From contig CAKTYZ010000012.1 in NCBI GenBank assembly GCA_934635225.1, positions 50,803 through 114,802 on the forward strand: a stretch of 64,000 nucleotides of DNA. The letters run 5' to 3'. Both the position numbers and the translations under genes were made by a program. This DNA is from an uncultured Kiritimatiellota bacterium (lineage in GTDB: Bacteria; Verrucomicrobiota; Kiritimatiellia; RFP12; UBA1067). Shown piece after piece: positions 1 through 8,505 of this stretch. How positions within the stretch are numbered: the stretch's first letter is position 1; each line of letters begins with the position of its first letter. Below the pieces are notes generated by a model, which searched no databases, was not told the DNA's origin, and saw nothing but the letters and a program-made list of their open reading frames with translations.

Positions 1-2
1 TC

Positions 3-1442
3 GGGCGCATTTCGACGTTCCTTGACATCTACATCGAGCGGGACCTGAAGCGCGGCATCCTCACGGAGACGGATGCGCAGGAGCTGATCGACCATCTCGT
101 CCTCAAGTTCCGCATGGTCAAGTTTGCGCGCATTCCCGAATACAACCAGCTTTTCTCAGGCGACCCCGTCTGGGCGACGATCAACGTCGCGGGCATGTGC
201 GGGGACGGACGCAGCATGGTCACGAAGAACGACTACCGCATCCTGCACACGCTGGAGACGATGGGGCCAAGCCCCGAGCCGAACCTCACCGTCCTCTATT
301 CGCCCCGTCTTCCCGAGGCCTTCAAGCGCTATGCCGCGAAAATCTCGATCGCGACCTCCAGCGTGCAGTACGAGAACGACGAGGTCATGCGCCGCGTCTG
401 GAGCGACGACTACGCGATCTGCTGCTGCGTCTCGGCGACGCACACCGGCAAGGAGATGCAGTTCTTCGGCGCGCGCGCCAACCTCGCGAAGTGCCTTCTT
501 TACGCCATCAACGGCGGCGTGGACGAAAAGACGCGCGTGCAGGTCGGGCCGGAGCTCCGGCCGATCCTGGACGAGACGCTGGACTACCGGAAGGTGCTTA
601 AGTCCTACCTTGCGATGATGGACTGGCTCGCGGGGCTCTATGTCCACACGCTGAACCTCATCCACTTCATGCACGACCGCTACTACTACGAGGCCGCGCA
701 GATGGCTCTCATCGACACGGATGTCGAGCGCACGTTCGCGACGGGCATCGCTGGCTTCTCGCACGCCGTCGATTCGCTCGCGGCGATCAAGTACGCCAAG
801 GTGCATGTCGTTCGCGACGAAACGGGGCTGGCCGTTGACTACAAGGTCGAGGGGGACTTCCCGCGCTATGGCAACGACGACCCGCGTGCGGACGAGATCG
901 CCAAGGCGCTTCTCAAGGAGTTCATGAACAAGATTCGCAGCCACCACACCTACCGCCACGCGACGCCGACGACCTCGATCCTGACGATCACGTCGAACGT
1001 CGTCTACGGCAAGGCGACGGGCGCGATGCCCGACGGGCGCAAGGCGGGCGAGCCGCTGTCGCCGGGGGCGAACCCGTCGTACGGAGCGGAGAGGAACGGC
1101 CTTCTCGCCTCGCTCAACTCGGTTGCGAAACTGCCGTACGGCTACGCCCTGGACGGCATCTCGAACACGCAGACGATTCATCCGTCCGCCCTTGGCAATG
1201 ACGAGGCGACGCGGGAGAAGACGCTCGCGAACGTGATGGACGGCTACTTTTCGCAGGGGGCGCACCACCTGAACGTGAACGTCTTCGGCACGGAGAAGCT
1301 GATTGACGCGATGGAGCATCCCGAGAAGCCCGAATACGCGAACTTCACGATCCGCGTCTCGGGCTATGCGGTCAAGTTCATCGACCTCACGCGCGAGCAG
1401 CAGCTCGACGTCATCAGCCGCACCTGCCACAAGGAGCTGTAA
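3..1442 (+). CDS. pflB: Pyruvate formate-lyase (5' truncated by window edge)
   Basis: Glycyl-radical enzyme that splits pyruvate with CoA into acetyl-CoA and formate in anaerobic cytoplasm. The frame is open from base 3, so the true start lies upstream and the first methionine in view (114) is internal. Visible hallmarks are the active-site cysteines in YAICCCVS (codons 420-428; E. coli has ACCVS, so an extra Cys precedes the pair), the block MQFFGARANLAK right after, and the C-terminal glycyl-radical loop RVSGYAV with its Gly codon at 1362-1364. About 480 C-terminal residues are present against about 760 in the full family. The stop is followed after 3 nt by the activase start, so the two form an operon. 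Assignment is secure. Confidence 0.96.
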   Translation, partial: GRISTFLDIYIERDLKRGILTETDAQELIDHLVLKFRMVKFARIPEYNQLFSGDPVWATINVAGMCGDGRSMVTKNDYRILHTLETMGPSPEPNLTVLYSPRLPEAFKRYAAKISIATSSVQYENDEVMRRVWSDDYAICCCVSATHTGKEMQFFGARANLAKCLLYAINGGVDEKTRVQVGPELRPILDETLDYRKVLKSYLAMMDWLAGLYVHTLNLIHFMHDRYYYEAAQMALIDTDVERTFATGIAGFSHAVDSLAAIKYAKVHVVRDETGLAVDYKVEGDFPRYGNDDPRADEIAKALLKEFMNKIRSHHTYRHATPTTSILTITSNVVYGKATGAMPDGRKAGEPLSPGANPSYGAERNGLLASLNSVAKLPYGYALDGISNTQTIHPSALGNDEATREKTLANVMDGYFSQGAHHLNVNVFGTEKLIDAMEHPEKPEYANFTIRVSGYAVKFIDLTREQQLDVISRTCHKEL

Positions 1443-1445
1443 GGC

Positions 1446-2174
1446 TTGAAGGGAAAGGTCCATTCCTACGAAACGTTCGCCGCGGCCGATGGCCCCGGCG
1501 TTCGTTTTCTCGTCTTCCTGAGCGGCTGTCCGTTCCGCTGCCGCTACTGCCACAACCCCGACACGTGGGCGAAGCCGCCCGCGTTTGAGGCGACGGCCGA
1601 CGAGGTCCTGGCCCGGGCGCTCCGTTACCGTCCGTATTGGGGCGCGAACGGCGGCTTGACCGTCTCCGGCGGCGAGCCGATGCTGCAGGCCGCGTTCGTC
1701 GCCGAACTCTTCGAGAAGGCCCATGCGGCGGGCGTGACGACATGCCTCGATACGGCGGCGGGATGCTTCGACCGGAAAGACCCCGCGCAAGCCGCCCTCT
1801 TGGCGGCGACGGACACGGTGTTGCTCGACCTCAAGCTCTTCGACGCGGCGGCGCATCGCGCGTTGACGGGAGCGGACAATGCGCCCGTCCTTGATTGCGC
1901 CCGGCACTTGTCCGAGCGCGGCACGGACATGTGGATACGCCGCGTCTTGGTGCCGGGCGTGACGGACGGCGAAGATGACTTGCGGCAGACGGGCGCGTTC
2001 ATTCGCACGCTTTCCAGCGTGCGCCGCGTCGAAGTCCTGCCGTACCATGCGCTTGGCGCATCCAAGTGGCAGATGCTGGGGCTGGACTATGCGCTTTCGG
2101 ATGCGCGCCCGCCGACGACGGACGAAATCGTCCGTGCCGAACGGCTCCTGTCCTTCGGGGCGACGCCTTGCTGA
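1446..2174 (+). CDS. pflA: Pyruvate formate-lyase activating enzyme (radical SAM)
   Basis: Installs the glycyl radical on PFL using S-adenosylmethionine and a [4Fe-4S] cluster. The cluster motif CX3CX2C is seen as CPFRCRYC near residues 28-35, followed by HNPDTW as in PflA. The SAM-binding GGE motif (VSGGEP) is near residue 76. At 242 residues it matches the family length (E. coli 246). I chose the TTG start at 1446 because AAGGAG (1431-1436, inside the end of pflB) lies 9 nt upstream and the N-terminus KGKVHSYETFAAADGPGVRF aligns from there. Co-transcription with pflB is expected. Confidence 0.95.
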   Translation: MKGKVHSYETFAAADGPGVRFLVFLSGCPFRCRYCHNPDTWAKPPAFEATADEVLARALRYRPYWGANGGLTVSGGEPMLQAAFVAELFEKAHAAGVTTCLDTAAGCFDRKDPAQAALLAATDTVLLDLKLFDAAAHRALTGADNAPVLDCARHLSERGTDMWIRRVLVPGVTDGEDDLRQTGAFIRTLSSVRRVEVLPYHALGASKWQMLGLDYALSDARPPTTDEIVRAERLLSFGATPC

Positions 2175-2239
2175 CGGCTTCCCGAAGGCTCGGCACGAGT
2201 GCGCAGACGGGAGGCCGCGCAGCCCTTCCGCCCATGGGC

Positions 2240-2268
2240 TTGTTTTGGTCTCACGAATTCGCTATAAT
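2240..2268 (+). promoter_or_regulatory. Promoter of the GspE/PilB gene
   Basis: TTGTTT (2240-2245), a 17-nt spacer and TATAAT (2263-2268). Only 11 nt separate the -10 box from the ATG at 2280, so the predicted transcript has almost no 5' leader and no ribosome binding site. Confidence 0.75.
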
Positions 2269-2279
2269 ACGCTTCCATA

Positions 2280-3965
2280 ATGACTAGCAACGACGAATAT
2301 GTCATCCAGCTGCTGACCGAGCGCGGGTATCTTACGCCCGAGCAGGTCGAGACGGCGGCGAACTCGATGAAGGCCGAGAACGAGACGACGCTTGACGCGC
2401 TCGTCGCGGGAGGAACGATTGGCCAGGACGAAGTCTTGGGGACGATCGCCGATCAGTTTGGCCTCAAATACTGCCATATTGACGCGGACGCGATTGACGT
2501 GGCGTCGGTGACGAAGGTCGTCACGCCGGAGATCGCGAAGAAGTACGGGGTCGTCCCGATCGTGGCGGACGAGGGGTCGGTGACGGTCGCGCTGTCAGAC
2601 CCGATGGGCTATGACGCGATTGACTCGCTCCGCTTCGTCTTGGCCGGGAAGGACGTCGAAGCGATCCTCTGTCCTCTCGACGAGGTCAAGAGCGCGATGG
2701 CGAAACTCTACGTCACGGGCGAGGAGGCCGAGGTCTCGACGCGCGACGAGGAGGGTCTCTCCGACACGACGGCAAGCGAAGGCGATGACAATGCCGTCAT
2801 CAAACTCGCCAACATGATCCTGACGACGGCGATCAAGATGAAGGCTTCAGACATCCACATCGAGCCGATGGAGAAGGAGTTCCGCATTCGCTATCGCATC
2901 GACGGCGCGCTCCGCAAGATGGACTCGCCGCCGAAGCGCCTGCAGGGCGCGATCATCTCGCGCTTCAAGATCATGTCGAAGATGAAGATCTCCGAGAAGC
3001 GCGTCCCGCAGGACGGCCGCATCCAGATTTCCGTCGGCGGCAAGGACCTTGACCTTCGCGTCTCGTCCGTGCCGACGAACCACGGCGAGTCGATCGTCAT
3101 GCGTATTCTCGACAAGTCGAACCTCTCGCTCGGCTTGCCGCAGCTCGGCTTTTTGTCGGATGACCAGACGACGTTCGAGCGTCTCATCAAGCTGCCGGAC
3201 GGCGTCGTGCTCGTCACGGGGCCCACGGGATCGGGCAAGACGACGACGCTTTACGCCTGCTTGGGGCAGATCAACACGCCCGACAAGAAGCTCATCACGG
3301 TCGAAGACCCGGTTGAATACCAGATGAGCGGCATCAACCAGGTGCAGGTCAACAAGGACGTCGGGCTGGACTTCTCGGCGGCCCTGCGGTCCATCTTGCG
3401 TCAGGCTCCGAACATTGTCATGATCGGCGAGATCCGTGACGCGGAAACCGCCGACATTGCGATGGAGGCCGCGCTCACAGGCCACTTGGTGTTCTCGACC
3501 TTGCACACGAACGACGCGCCGTCGGCGGTCACGCGTCTTCTGGACATCGGCGTCAAGCCGTTTCTCGTCGCGTCCGCCCTGCGCGCCGCGATGGCCCAGC
3601 GTCTCGTGCGCGCCATCTGCGAAAAGTGCAAGGAGTCCTATACGCCGAGCGAGCGTGAGCTCAAGATGCTGACGGGCCTTGCGAATGGCACGAACGCGCA
3701 GGTTCCCGACCACATGTATCACGGGGCCGGCTGCGACAAGTGCGGCAAGTCGGGCTACAAGGGGCGCAAGGGCATCTTCGAGATCTTCAAGGTCGATGAC
3801 ACGATCCAGCGCCTCATCTTCGACCACGCGCCGGCGACGCTTCTTCGTCAGCGTGCGCGTGAGATGGGGATGCGCACGTTGCGTGAGGACGGCATGCTCA
3901 AGGTCGCGAGCGGCATGACATCGCTTGCGGAAGTCCTGCGCGTCACCATGGGTGATGCCGACTGA
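2280..3965 (+). CDS. GspE/PilB-type secretion or pilus assembly ATPase
   Basis: Hexameric cytoplasmic ATPase that powers type II secretion or type IV pilus extension. Order of domains: an N-terminal MshEN-like region (about residues 1-150, DALVAGG...DEVLGTIADQFGLKY), then the AAA ATPase core with Walker A GPTGSGKT at about 314-321, the Asp box, Walker B region IVMIGEIRDAETADIAMEAALTGHLVFSTLHTN-type block, and a four-cysteine zinc site (CEKC about 446, CDKC about 484). Length of 561 is normal. The ATG at 2280 is set by the promoter 11 nt away. No pilin, inner-membrane or secretin gene is adjacent, so PilB and GspE cannot be told apart here; the regulator gene follows after only 2 nt. Confidence 0.93.
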   Translation: MTSNDEYVIQLLTERGYLTPEQVETAANSMKAENETTLDALVAGGTIGQDEVLGTIADQFGLKYCHIDADAIDVASVTKVVTPEIAKKYGVVPIVADEGSVTVALSDPMGYDAIDSLRFVLAGKDVEAILCPLDEVKSAMAKLYVTGEEAEVSTRDEEGLSDTTASEGDDNAVIKLANMILTTAIKMKASDIHIEPMEKEFRIRYRIDGALRKMDSPPKRLQGAIISRFKIMSKMKISEKRVPQDGRIQISVGGKDLDLRVSSVPTNHGESIVMRILDKSNLSLGLPQLGFLSDDQTTFERLIKLPDGVVLVTGPTGSGKTTTLYACLGQINTPDKKLITVEDPVEYQMSGINQVQVNKDVGLDFSAALRSILRQAPNIVMIGEIRDAETADIAMEAALTGHLVFSTLHTNDAPSAVTRLLDIGVKPFLVASALRAAMAQRLVRAICEKCKESYTPSERELKMLTGLANGTNAQVPDHMYHGAGCDKCGKSGYKGRKGIFEIFKVDDTIQRLIFDHAPATLLRQRAREMGMRTLREDGMLKVASGMTSLAEVLRVTMGDAD

Positions 3966-3967
3966 CG

Positions 3968-5146
3968 ATGAAGGGCGAAGGCCGCGTGACGCCGCGTATC
4001 GCGCTGCAGGTCGAGAAGAACCGCGCACACGGGCGCGCGCTTCTGAAGGGCATCGCCGACTACGCGCTTGAGAACACGGCCTGGCGGCTTGAGCTGGTCG
4101 ATCCGCAGAGCCTGACGAGCGCGGCGTACGTGGCGCAGTTCGACGGCCTGATCGTGCGTGTCATGGATGACGCGACGGCCGAAGTCCTGGCCCGGTCCCG
4201 GAAACCCGTGGTTGACACTTACGGACGGATAGACGGCAACCCGCTGGCGTCTATCCGCCTTGATGACGTGCGCATCGCCGAGATGGCTCTCCAGTGTTTC
4301 GTCGATCACCATTATCACGCGTTCGCCTATTGCGGTTTTGGCGGGTTGCGCTTTTCGGATGCGCGCGGCGCGGCGTTCAGGGCCTGCGCCGAGCGGGCGG
4401 GCACGTTTGTCGCGTCGTTCGGCGGGTCGTCGCGCCACCGGATTGCGGATGTCTTCTTTCGGAACGAAAAGCTGGATGTCCCGGACGCAATCGCCCTCGG
4501 GAAGTGGATCAAGGCCCTGCCGAAGCCGATCGCGCTGTTCTGCTGCAATGACTTGCGGGCCATGCAGGTGCTGACGGTCTGCGCCGATGCCGGCGTATCG
4601 GTGCCGTCAGACGTCATTGTTCTCGGCACGGATAACGACGTGCTTCTTTGCACGTTTACGAACCCGTCCCTGTCAAGCATCGAGACGGACCCGTTTGCCC
4701 TCGGGCGACAGGCGGCGCAGATGCTGGACGACCAACTTCGCGGCGCGTACGCGAGGCCTGCGGAAAGTCGGGTCGTCCTCCACCCGCCCACGCGCATCGT
4801 CGAGCGGATGTCAACGGAAAACTACCCGTTCGTGACGCCGTGGCTGTCACAGGCCGTCGCCTACATTCGCCGGAATCTCTCGAAGGGGGTCACGGCGGAT
4901 GACGTGGTGCGCCATATCGGCTATTCGCATCCGACGGTCACGCAGGCGTTTGTCGCGGAATTGGGGCGTTCGATCAAGAAAGAGATTCTGTGTCAGCGCA
5001 GTCGCCTCGCGTGCCAGCTTTTGAAAGGGACGGCCTATTCGGCGAGCGAAATCTCCGTTCGGTGCGGTTACCGCTCGCCGCAGTACTTCTCGCGCAGCTT
5101 TTCAGAGGAGTTCGGCGTTACGCCGGATGTCTGGCGCAAAGGCTGA
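3968..5146 (+). CDS. XylR-type transcription regulator (LacI-like sensor + AraC HTH)
   Basis: DNA-binding regulator of 392 residues. Residues about 10-275 resemble the periplasmic-binding-protein/LacI sensor fold of XylR (LLKGIADYALENTAWRLEL at the start; LGTDNDVLLCTFTNPSLSSIE near 222-242, the typical hinge-proximal block). Residues about 288-392 are an AraC-type double HTH (LSKGVTADDVVRHIGYSHPTV and ISVRCGYRSPQYFSRSFSEEFGVTP). Family knowledge: such proteins bind sugars and activate sugar operons from tandem half-sites. The gene sits 2 nt after the ATPase gene and its stop is only 4 nt before the first of four direct repeats that mark the promoters of the downstream glycan locus, so it is the likely activator. 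The ligand is unknown; an unsaturated uronate or a product of it is inferred. Confidence 0.9.
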   Translation: MKGEGRVTPRIALQVEKNRAHGRALLKGIADYALENTAWRLELVDPQSLTSAAYVAQFDGLIVRVMDDATAEVLARSRKPVVDTYGRIDGNPLASIRLDDVRIAEMALQCFVDHHYHAFAYCGFGGLRFSDARGAAFRACAERAGTFVASFGGSSRHRIADVFFRNEKLDVPDAIALGKWIKALPKPIALFCCNDLRAMQVLTVCADAGVSVPSDVIVLGTDNDVLLCTFTNPSLSSIETDPFALGRQAAQMLDDQLRGAYARPAESRVVLHPPTRIVERMSTENYPFVTPWLSQAVAYIRRNLSKGVTADDVVRHIGYSHPTVTQAFVAELGRSIKKEILCQRSRLACQLLKGTAYSASEISVRCGYRSPQYFSRSFSEEFGVTPDVWRKG

Positions 5147-5149
5147 TTT

Positions 5150-5186
5150 TTTCAGGAACTGCAATCCGTTTTTCAGGAACTGCAAT
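5150..5186 (+). promoter_or_regulatory. Tandem operator half-sites, copy set A
   Basis: Two identical 16-mers TTTCAGGAACTGCAAT at 5150-5165 and 5171-5186. Their starts are 21 bp apart, two helical turns, as in AraC I1/I2 sites. The second copy touches the -35 region of the next promoter. The same arrangement recurs at 9298-9334. Confidence 0.85.
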
Positions 5187-5214
5187 TTACTTCGCCTCGA
5201 TTCTGGCGTATAAT
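5186..5214 (+). promoter_or_regulatory. Promoter of the EIIC/kdu operon
   Basis: Weak -35 TTTACT (5186-5191), 17-nt spacer, TATAAT (5209-5214). The -35 abuts the second operator half-site, typical of class II activation. The ATG at 5226 lies 11 nt after the -10, so the leader is a few nt at most. Confidence 0.8.
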
Positions 5215-5225
5215 TCCTTTTCAGA

Positions 5226-6614
5226 ATGCGCGAAGTCTTTTCATACGTCATAGGTCTCGGTGCGGCGGTGATGATGCCGATCATCTTCACGGCGCTTGGG
5301 CTGTTCATCGGCATCAAGTTCACGAAAGCCCTGAAGTCGGGGCTTCTCGTCGGCGTCGGCTTTGTCGGTCTCGGCGTCGTGACGGCACTTTTGACGTCGA
5401 ACCTCGGCCCCGCGCTGAAGGGGATGACGGCCCTCTATCACCTTAACCTGCCCTATTTCGACCTCGGCTGGCCGGCGGCAGCGGCCGTCGCCTACTCGTG
5501 CGCCGTCGGCGCGTTCATCATTCCCGTCTGCCTCGGGGTGAACGTCGCGCTTCTGCTCGTCGGCGCGACGCGGACGGTGAACATCGACCTCTGGAACTAC
5601 TGGCACTTCGCGTTTCTCGGCGCGATGGTCTTCTTCGCGACCGGCTCGCTCGCGTGGGCGTTCTACGCGGCAATCGTCCTCTATGTCATCACGCTCTGTC
5701 TTGCGGACTTCACGGCAAAGGGCTTTCAGGCGTACTACAAGGATGTCGACGGCATCTCCATTCCACAGCCGTTCTGCCAGAGCTTCACGCCGTTCGCCGT
5801 GGGCCTCTGCTGGCTTCTGGACCGCATGCCCGGCTTCGCGCGGCTTGACGTCGACGCGGAGGGCCTGAAGCGTCGGTTCGGGATTCTGGGCGAGCCGCTT
5901 TTCCTTGGCGTGGTCATCGGCTGCGGCATCGGTGCGCTCCGTTGCGCCAACCTGAAGGAAGCGGTTGACTCGATTCCCGCGATCCTGAAGCTCGGCGTTG
6001 CCGTCGGCGCGGTGATGGAGCTCATTCCGCGCATCACCGCGCTTTTCATCGAGGGCTTGAAGCCGATCTGTCAGGCCGTTCAGGAGAAGCTGTCGCATCG
6101 GTTTGGGGCGTCGTCGGGCTTTAATATCGGCATGTCGCCGGCGCTCGTCATCGGCCATCCGACGACGCTCGTCGTCTCAATCCTGCTCATTCCTGTCATT
6201 CTCTTTCTCTCGGTCGTCCTGCCGGGAAACAAGTTCCTGCCGCTTGCGTCGCTCGCGGGGATGTTTTACCTCTTCCCCTGCGTCCTGCCGATTACGAAGG
6301 GGAATGTGGCGAAGACCTTCGTCGTGGGGCTTGTCGCGCTCGTTTGCGGGCTTTACTTCGTCACGAACCTGACGCCCGCGTTTTCAAAGGCGATTGCGGC
6401 GGCGAACTGCGAGGGCATCGCCGTGCCGCCGGGCTTCTCGGGCGGTGCGGCGCTCGATTTCGCGTCCGCCCTCTGGTGTTGGCTCATCTATCACCTGACC
6501 GTCACGCTCAAGTGGGTTGGCGCGACGGTGGCCGGGTTGCTGGCGGCTGGAATGTGTGTCGTCAACAGGCAGCGGATCAGAAAAGCGCGGGAACTTGGCG
6601 GCGGCGGTCTTTAA
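5226..6614 (+). CDS. PTS galactitol-family EIIC-type membrane permease
   Basis: Integral membrane protein of 462 residues with about ten or more hydrophobic segments and the GatC-like signature block GMSPALVIGHPTTL near residue 303. In the family it is the translocating subunit of a phosphotransferase system, working with EIIA and EIIB. Neither EIIA nor EIIB is encoded in the window, so it is an orphan here and may act as a phosphorylation-independent transporter or recruit distant partners. It is the first gene behind the operator/promoter at 5150-5214 and precedes DUF4861, kduI and kduD, which suggests uptake of unsaturated uronate sugars. Substrate is inference. Confidence 0.88.
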   Translation: MREVFSYVIGLGAAVMMPIIFTALGLFIGIKFTKALKSGLLVGVGFVGLGVVTALLTSNLGPALKGMTALYHLNLPYFDLGWPAAAAVAYSCAVGAFIIPVCLGVNVALLLVGATRTVNIDLWNYWHFAFLGAMVFFATGSLAWAFYAAIVLYVITLCLADFTAKGFQAYYKDVDGISIPQPFCQSFTPFAVGLCWLLDRMPGFARLDVDAEGLKRRFGILGEPLFLGVVIGCGIGALRCANLKEAVDSIPAILKLGVAVGAVMELIPRITALFIEGLKPICQAVQEKLSHRFGASSGFNIGMSPALVIGHPTTLVVSILLIPVILFLSVVLPGNKFLPLASLAGMFYLFPCVLPITKGNVAKTFVVGLVALVCGLYFVTNLTPAFSKAIAAANCEGIAVPPGFSGGAALDFASALWCWLIYHLTVTLKWVGATVAGLLAAGMCVVNRQRIRKARELGGGGL

Positions 6615-6732
6615 CACAGAGGCACGAAGTCACGGAGACATGGGGAAATAAGGTGGAAACGCGTCTGGACAGTTGGTTGTGTAAATGCGGCCTTGCCGCA
6701 TGGAAGGCTCTCCGTGCCTTTGTGTCTCTGTG
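6615..6732. repeat. Imperfect inverted-repeat element overlapping a signal-peptide region
   Basis: Arms of 25 nt at 6615-6639 (starts CACAGAGGCACGAAG) and 6708-6732 (ends TTTGTGTCTCTGTG) are inverted copies with 3 mismatches over the first 24 positions. The left arm begins right after the EIIC stop; the right arm is inside the next gene. The CACAGAGGCAC-type sequence resembles MITE-like interspersed repeats I know from environmental PVC genomes; that identity is from memory and not tested. Confidence 0.65.
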
Positions 6733-7597
6733 CCTTTGTCTCGGGGTCCTTCGGACCGTTTGCGTCTCCACGGCCTTTGCCGGGTGCGGCGTGGCGCCTG
6801 AGCGCGATGACGATTTCTATTGGGAGAACGACAAGGTCGGCTTCCGCGCCTACGGTCCGCGAGACGTCCACCGCTGGAGCGGCATCGACGTCTTCAACAA
6901 GGGCCATGCCGCAGACGAGGTCGTGAAGCTCCTGCGCGGCAAGGGCGCATGTGGCGCGTGGCACAACCTTGCGACGCTGAAGGGCGGCGTCCGCACGTTC
7001 GACAACTACACGATGGGCGCGTCGCGCGGGGTCGGAGGCGTGGCGTTCTGGGGTGACGGCGAATGGAAGACCTACCCGAACTGGATTTCAAGTGAGGTCC
7101 TTCGTCATGACGGCGACCGTTTGCAGTTCAAGCTCGTCTACCCGGCGTTCTCGGCGGCGGGGAAAATGACCTGCCTGATCACGCTGAAGCGCGGCGACCG
7201 CTTTTTCCGCAACGACGTCAGCTTTGAGAAGAGCTTCTTCGGCGATTTTGCGGCGGGACTTGGGCTTGATCTGGAGCCGACGCGCGGGCACAAGGGCTCG
7301 CTCGTCGAGGAGCCGGGGTTTGTCTCGCTCTTTGAGGACGAGAAGTTTGACGCGAAGGGCAATCCCGAAGGCTCGACGATGGCGGCGATTCTCGTGGCGG
7401 ACCCTTCGGCGGTCGAGGTCCGCACGGACTGTCAGAACTGCCGTGTGCTTGCGTTCAGGAAGAGGACTTTTACCTACTGGGCTGGCGCGAGCTGGTCTGG
7501 TGCGGGCGAAATCACGACACCGGAGGCCTGGCACGCGCATGTCCGGGCGTTCTGCGAGAAGATTCAGGACAAAAAACAGAATGGAGACAGAAAATGA
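6653..7597 (+). CDS. Exported DUF4861-like protein
   Basis: 314 residues from the GTG at 6653, the only usable in-frame start between the EIIC stop and the conserved part. The N-terminus has a charged start and a hydrophobic stretch ending in STAFAGCG, a likely signal peptide. The mature part has RDDDFYWENDKVGFRAYGP, SGIDVF, a YTMGASRGVGG-type glycine motif and a beta-rich rest, which matches my memory of DUF4861 proteins found in polysaccharide utilisation loci. Biochemical role is unknown to me; a carbohydrate-binding or hydrolytic role on uronate oligomers is inferred from context. The stop overlaps the kduI start (ATGA). Much of the signal-peptide coding lies in the right arm of the inverted repeat at 6708-6732. 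Confidence 0.7.
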   Translation: METRLDSWLCKCGLAAWKALRAFVSLCLCLGVLRTVCVSTAFAGCGVAPERDDDFYWENDKVGFRAYGPRDVHRWSGIDVFNKGHAADEVVKLLRGKGACGAWHNLATLKGGVRTFDNYTMGASRGVGGVAFWGDGEWKTYPNWISSEVLRHDGDRLQFKLVYPAFSAAGKMTCLITLKRGDRFFRNDVSFEKSFFGDFAAGLGLDLEPTRGHKGSLVEEPGFVSLFEDEKFDAKGNPEGSTMAAILVADPSAVEVRTDCQNCRVLAFRKRTFTYWAGASWSGAGEITTPEAWHAHVRAFCEKIQDKKQNGDRK

Positions 7598-8505
7598 TGG
7601 CAATGGCAATTCTGGCGACAGTCGCGAACGTCACCGTCCAGACGGCGACGCATCCGGACGACTTCAAGACGTTTGACACGGCGAAGATCCGCAGCCGCTT
7701 CGTCATGGAGCGGGTGATGGCGCCAGACGAGATCAACCTCACCTACACGATGTACGACCGCCTCGTCTACGGCGGCGCGATGCCCGTCACGCGGGAGCTG
7801 GCGCTGGAATCCTTTGAGGAGCTGAAGGCCGAGAGTTTCCTCGACCGCCGCGAACTAGGCGTCATCAACGTCGGCGGCCCAGGCGTCGTCATGGTGGATG
7901 GCGAAGCGTTCGACCTCGCCTTCAAGGAGGCCCTTTACGTCGGGCGCGGCAAGAAGTCCGTGACGTTCCGCACGCTGGATGCGAAGAATCCCGCGAAGTT
8001 CTACCTCAACTCGGCGCCGGCGCATCGGGAATACGTGACGCAGCGCATCACGTCCGACCAGTCCTGCGCGAAGCCGGGCTACACGATCGGCAACTTCATC
8101 AAGGCCGGCAAGATGGAGGAGTCGAACGACCGCGTCATCAACCAGCTCATCGTCGCGCCCGTCCTCGCGAAGCGCCCCGGCGGCGGATGCTGCCAGCTTC
8201 AGATGGGAGTGACCGAGCTGAAGCCGGGCAGCGTCTGGAACACGATGCCGCAGCATGTCCACAGCCGTCGCATGGAGGCGTATTTCTACTTCAAAGTCCC
8301 CGAAGGGCAGGCGATCTGCCACCAGATGGGACGGCCGCAGGAGCAGCGTCTCGTCTGGCTTCATGACGAGCAGGCGATCACCGCGCCCGAGTGGAGCGTG
8401 CATTCGGCGGCGGGCACGTCCAACTACATGTTCATCTGGGGCATGGGCGGCGAGAACCTGAATTACGGCGACATGGACAAAGTTCCGGTCAAGGAGATGA
8501 AATAA
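7594..8505 (+). CDS. kduI: 5-keto-4-deoxyuronate isomerase
   Basis: Isomerises 4-deoxy-L-threo-5-hexosulose uronate, the spontaneous product of unsaturated uronates, to 2,5-diketo-3-deoxygluconate. All four zinc ligands of the E. coli enzyme are present with a constant offset of 25 residues: His221, His223, Glu228 and His270 here (H196, H198, E203, H245 in E. coli), within PQHVHSRRMEAYFYF and WSVHSAAGTSNY. The conserved ending FIWGMGGENLNYGDMD follows. 303 residues; the extra N-terminal ~25 residues are weakly hydrophobic and the start could be slightly downstream, but ATG 7594 overlaps the previous stop as ATGA, the linkage used elsewhere here. Cytoplasmic. Confidence 0.96.
   Translation: MMAMAILATVANVTVQTATHPDDFKTFDTAKIRSRFVMERVMAPDEINLTYTMYDRLVYGGAMPVTRELALESFEELKAESFLDRRELGVINVGGPGVVMVDGEAFDLAFKEALYVGRGKKSVTFRTLDAKNPAKFYLNSAPAHREYVTQRITSDQSCAKPGYTIGNFIKAGKMEESNDRVINQLIVAPVLAKRPGGGCCQLQMGVTELKPGSVWNTMPQHVHSRRMEAYFYFKVPEGQAICHQMGRPQEQRLVWLHDEQAITAPEWSVHSAAGTSNYMFIWGMGGENLNYGDMDKVPVKEMK

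Noticed and set aside
6344..6652. Longer DUF4861-like frame starting inside the EIIC gene
   Set aside because: It would overlap EIIC by about 270 nt and lacks a signal peptide at its start; the GTG at 6653 directly precedes one.
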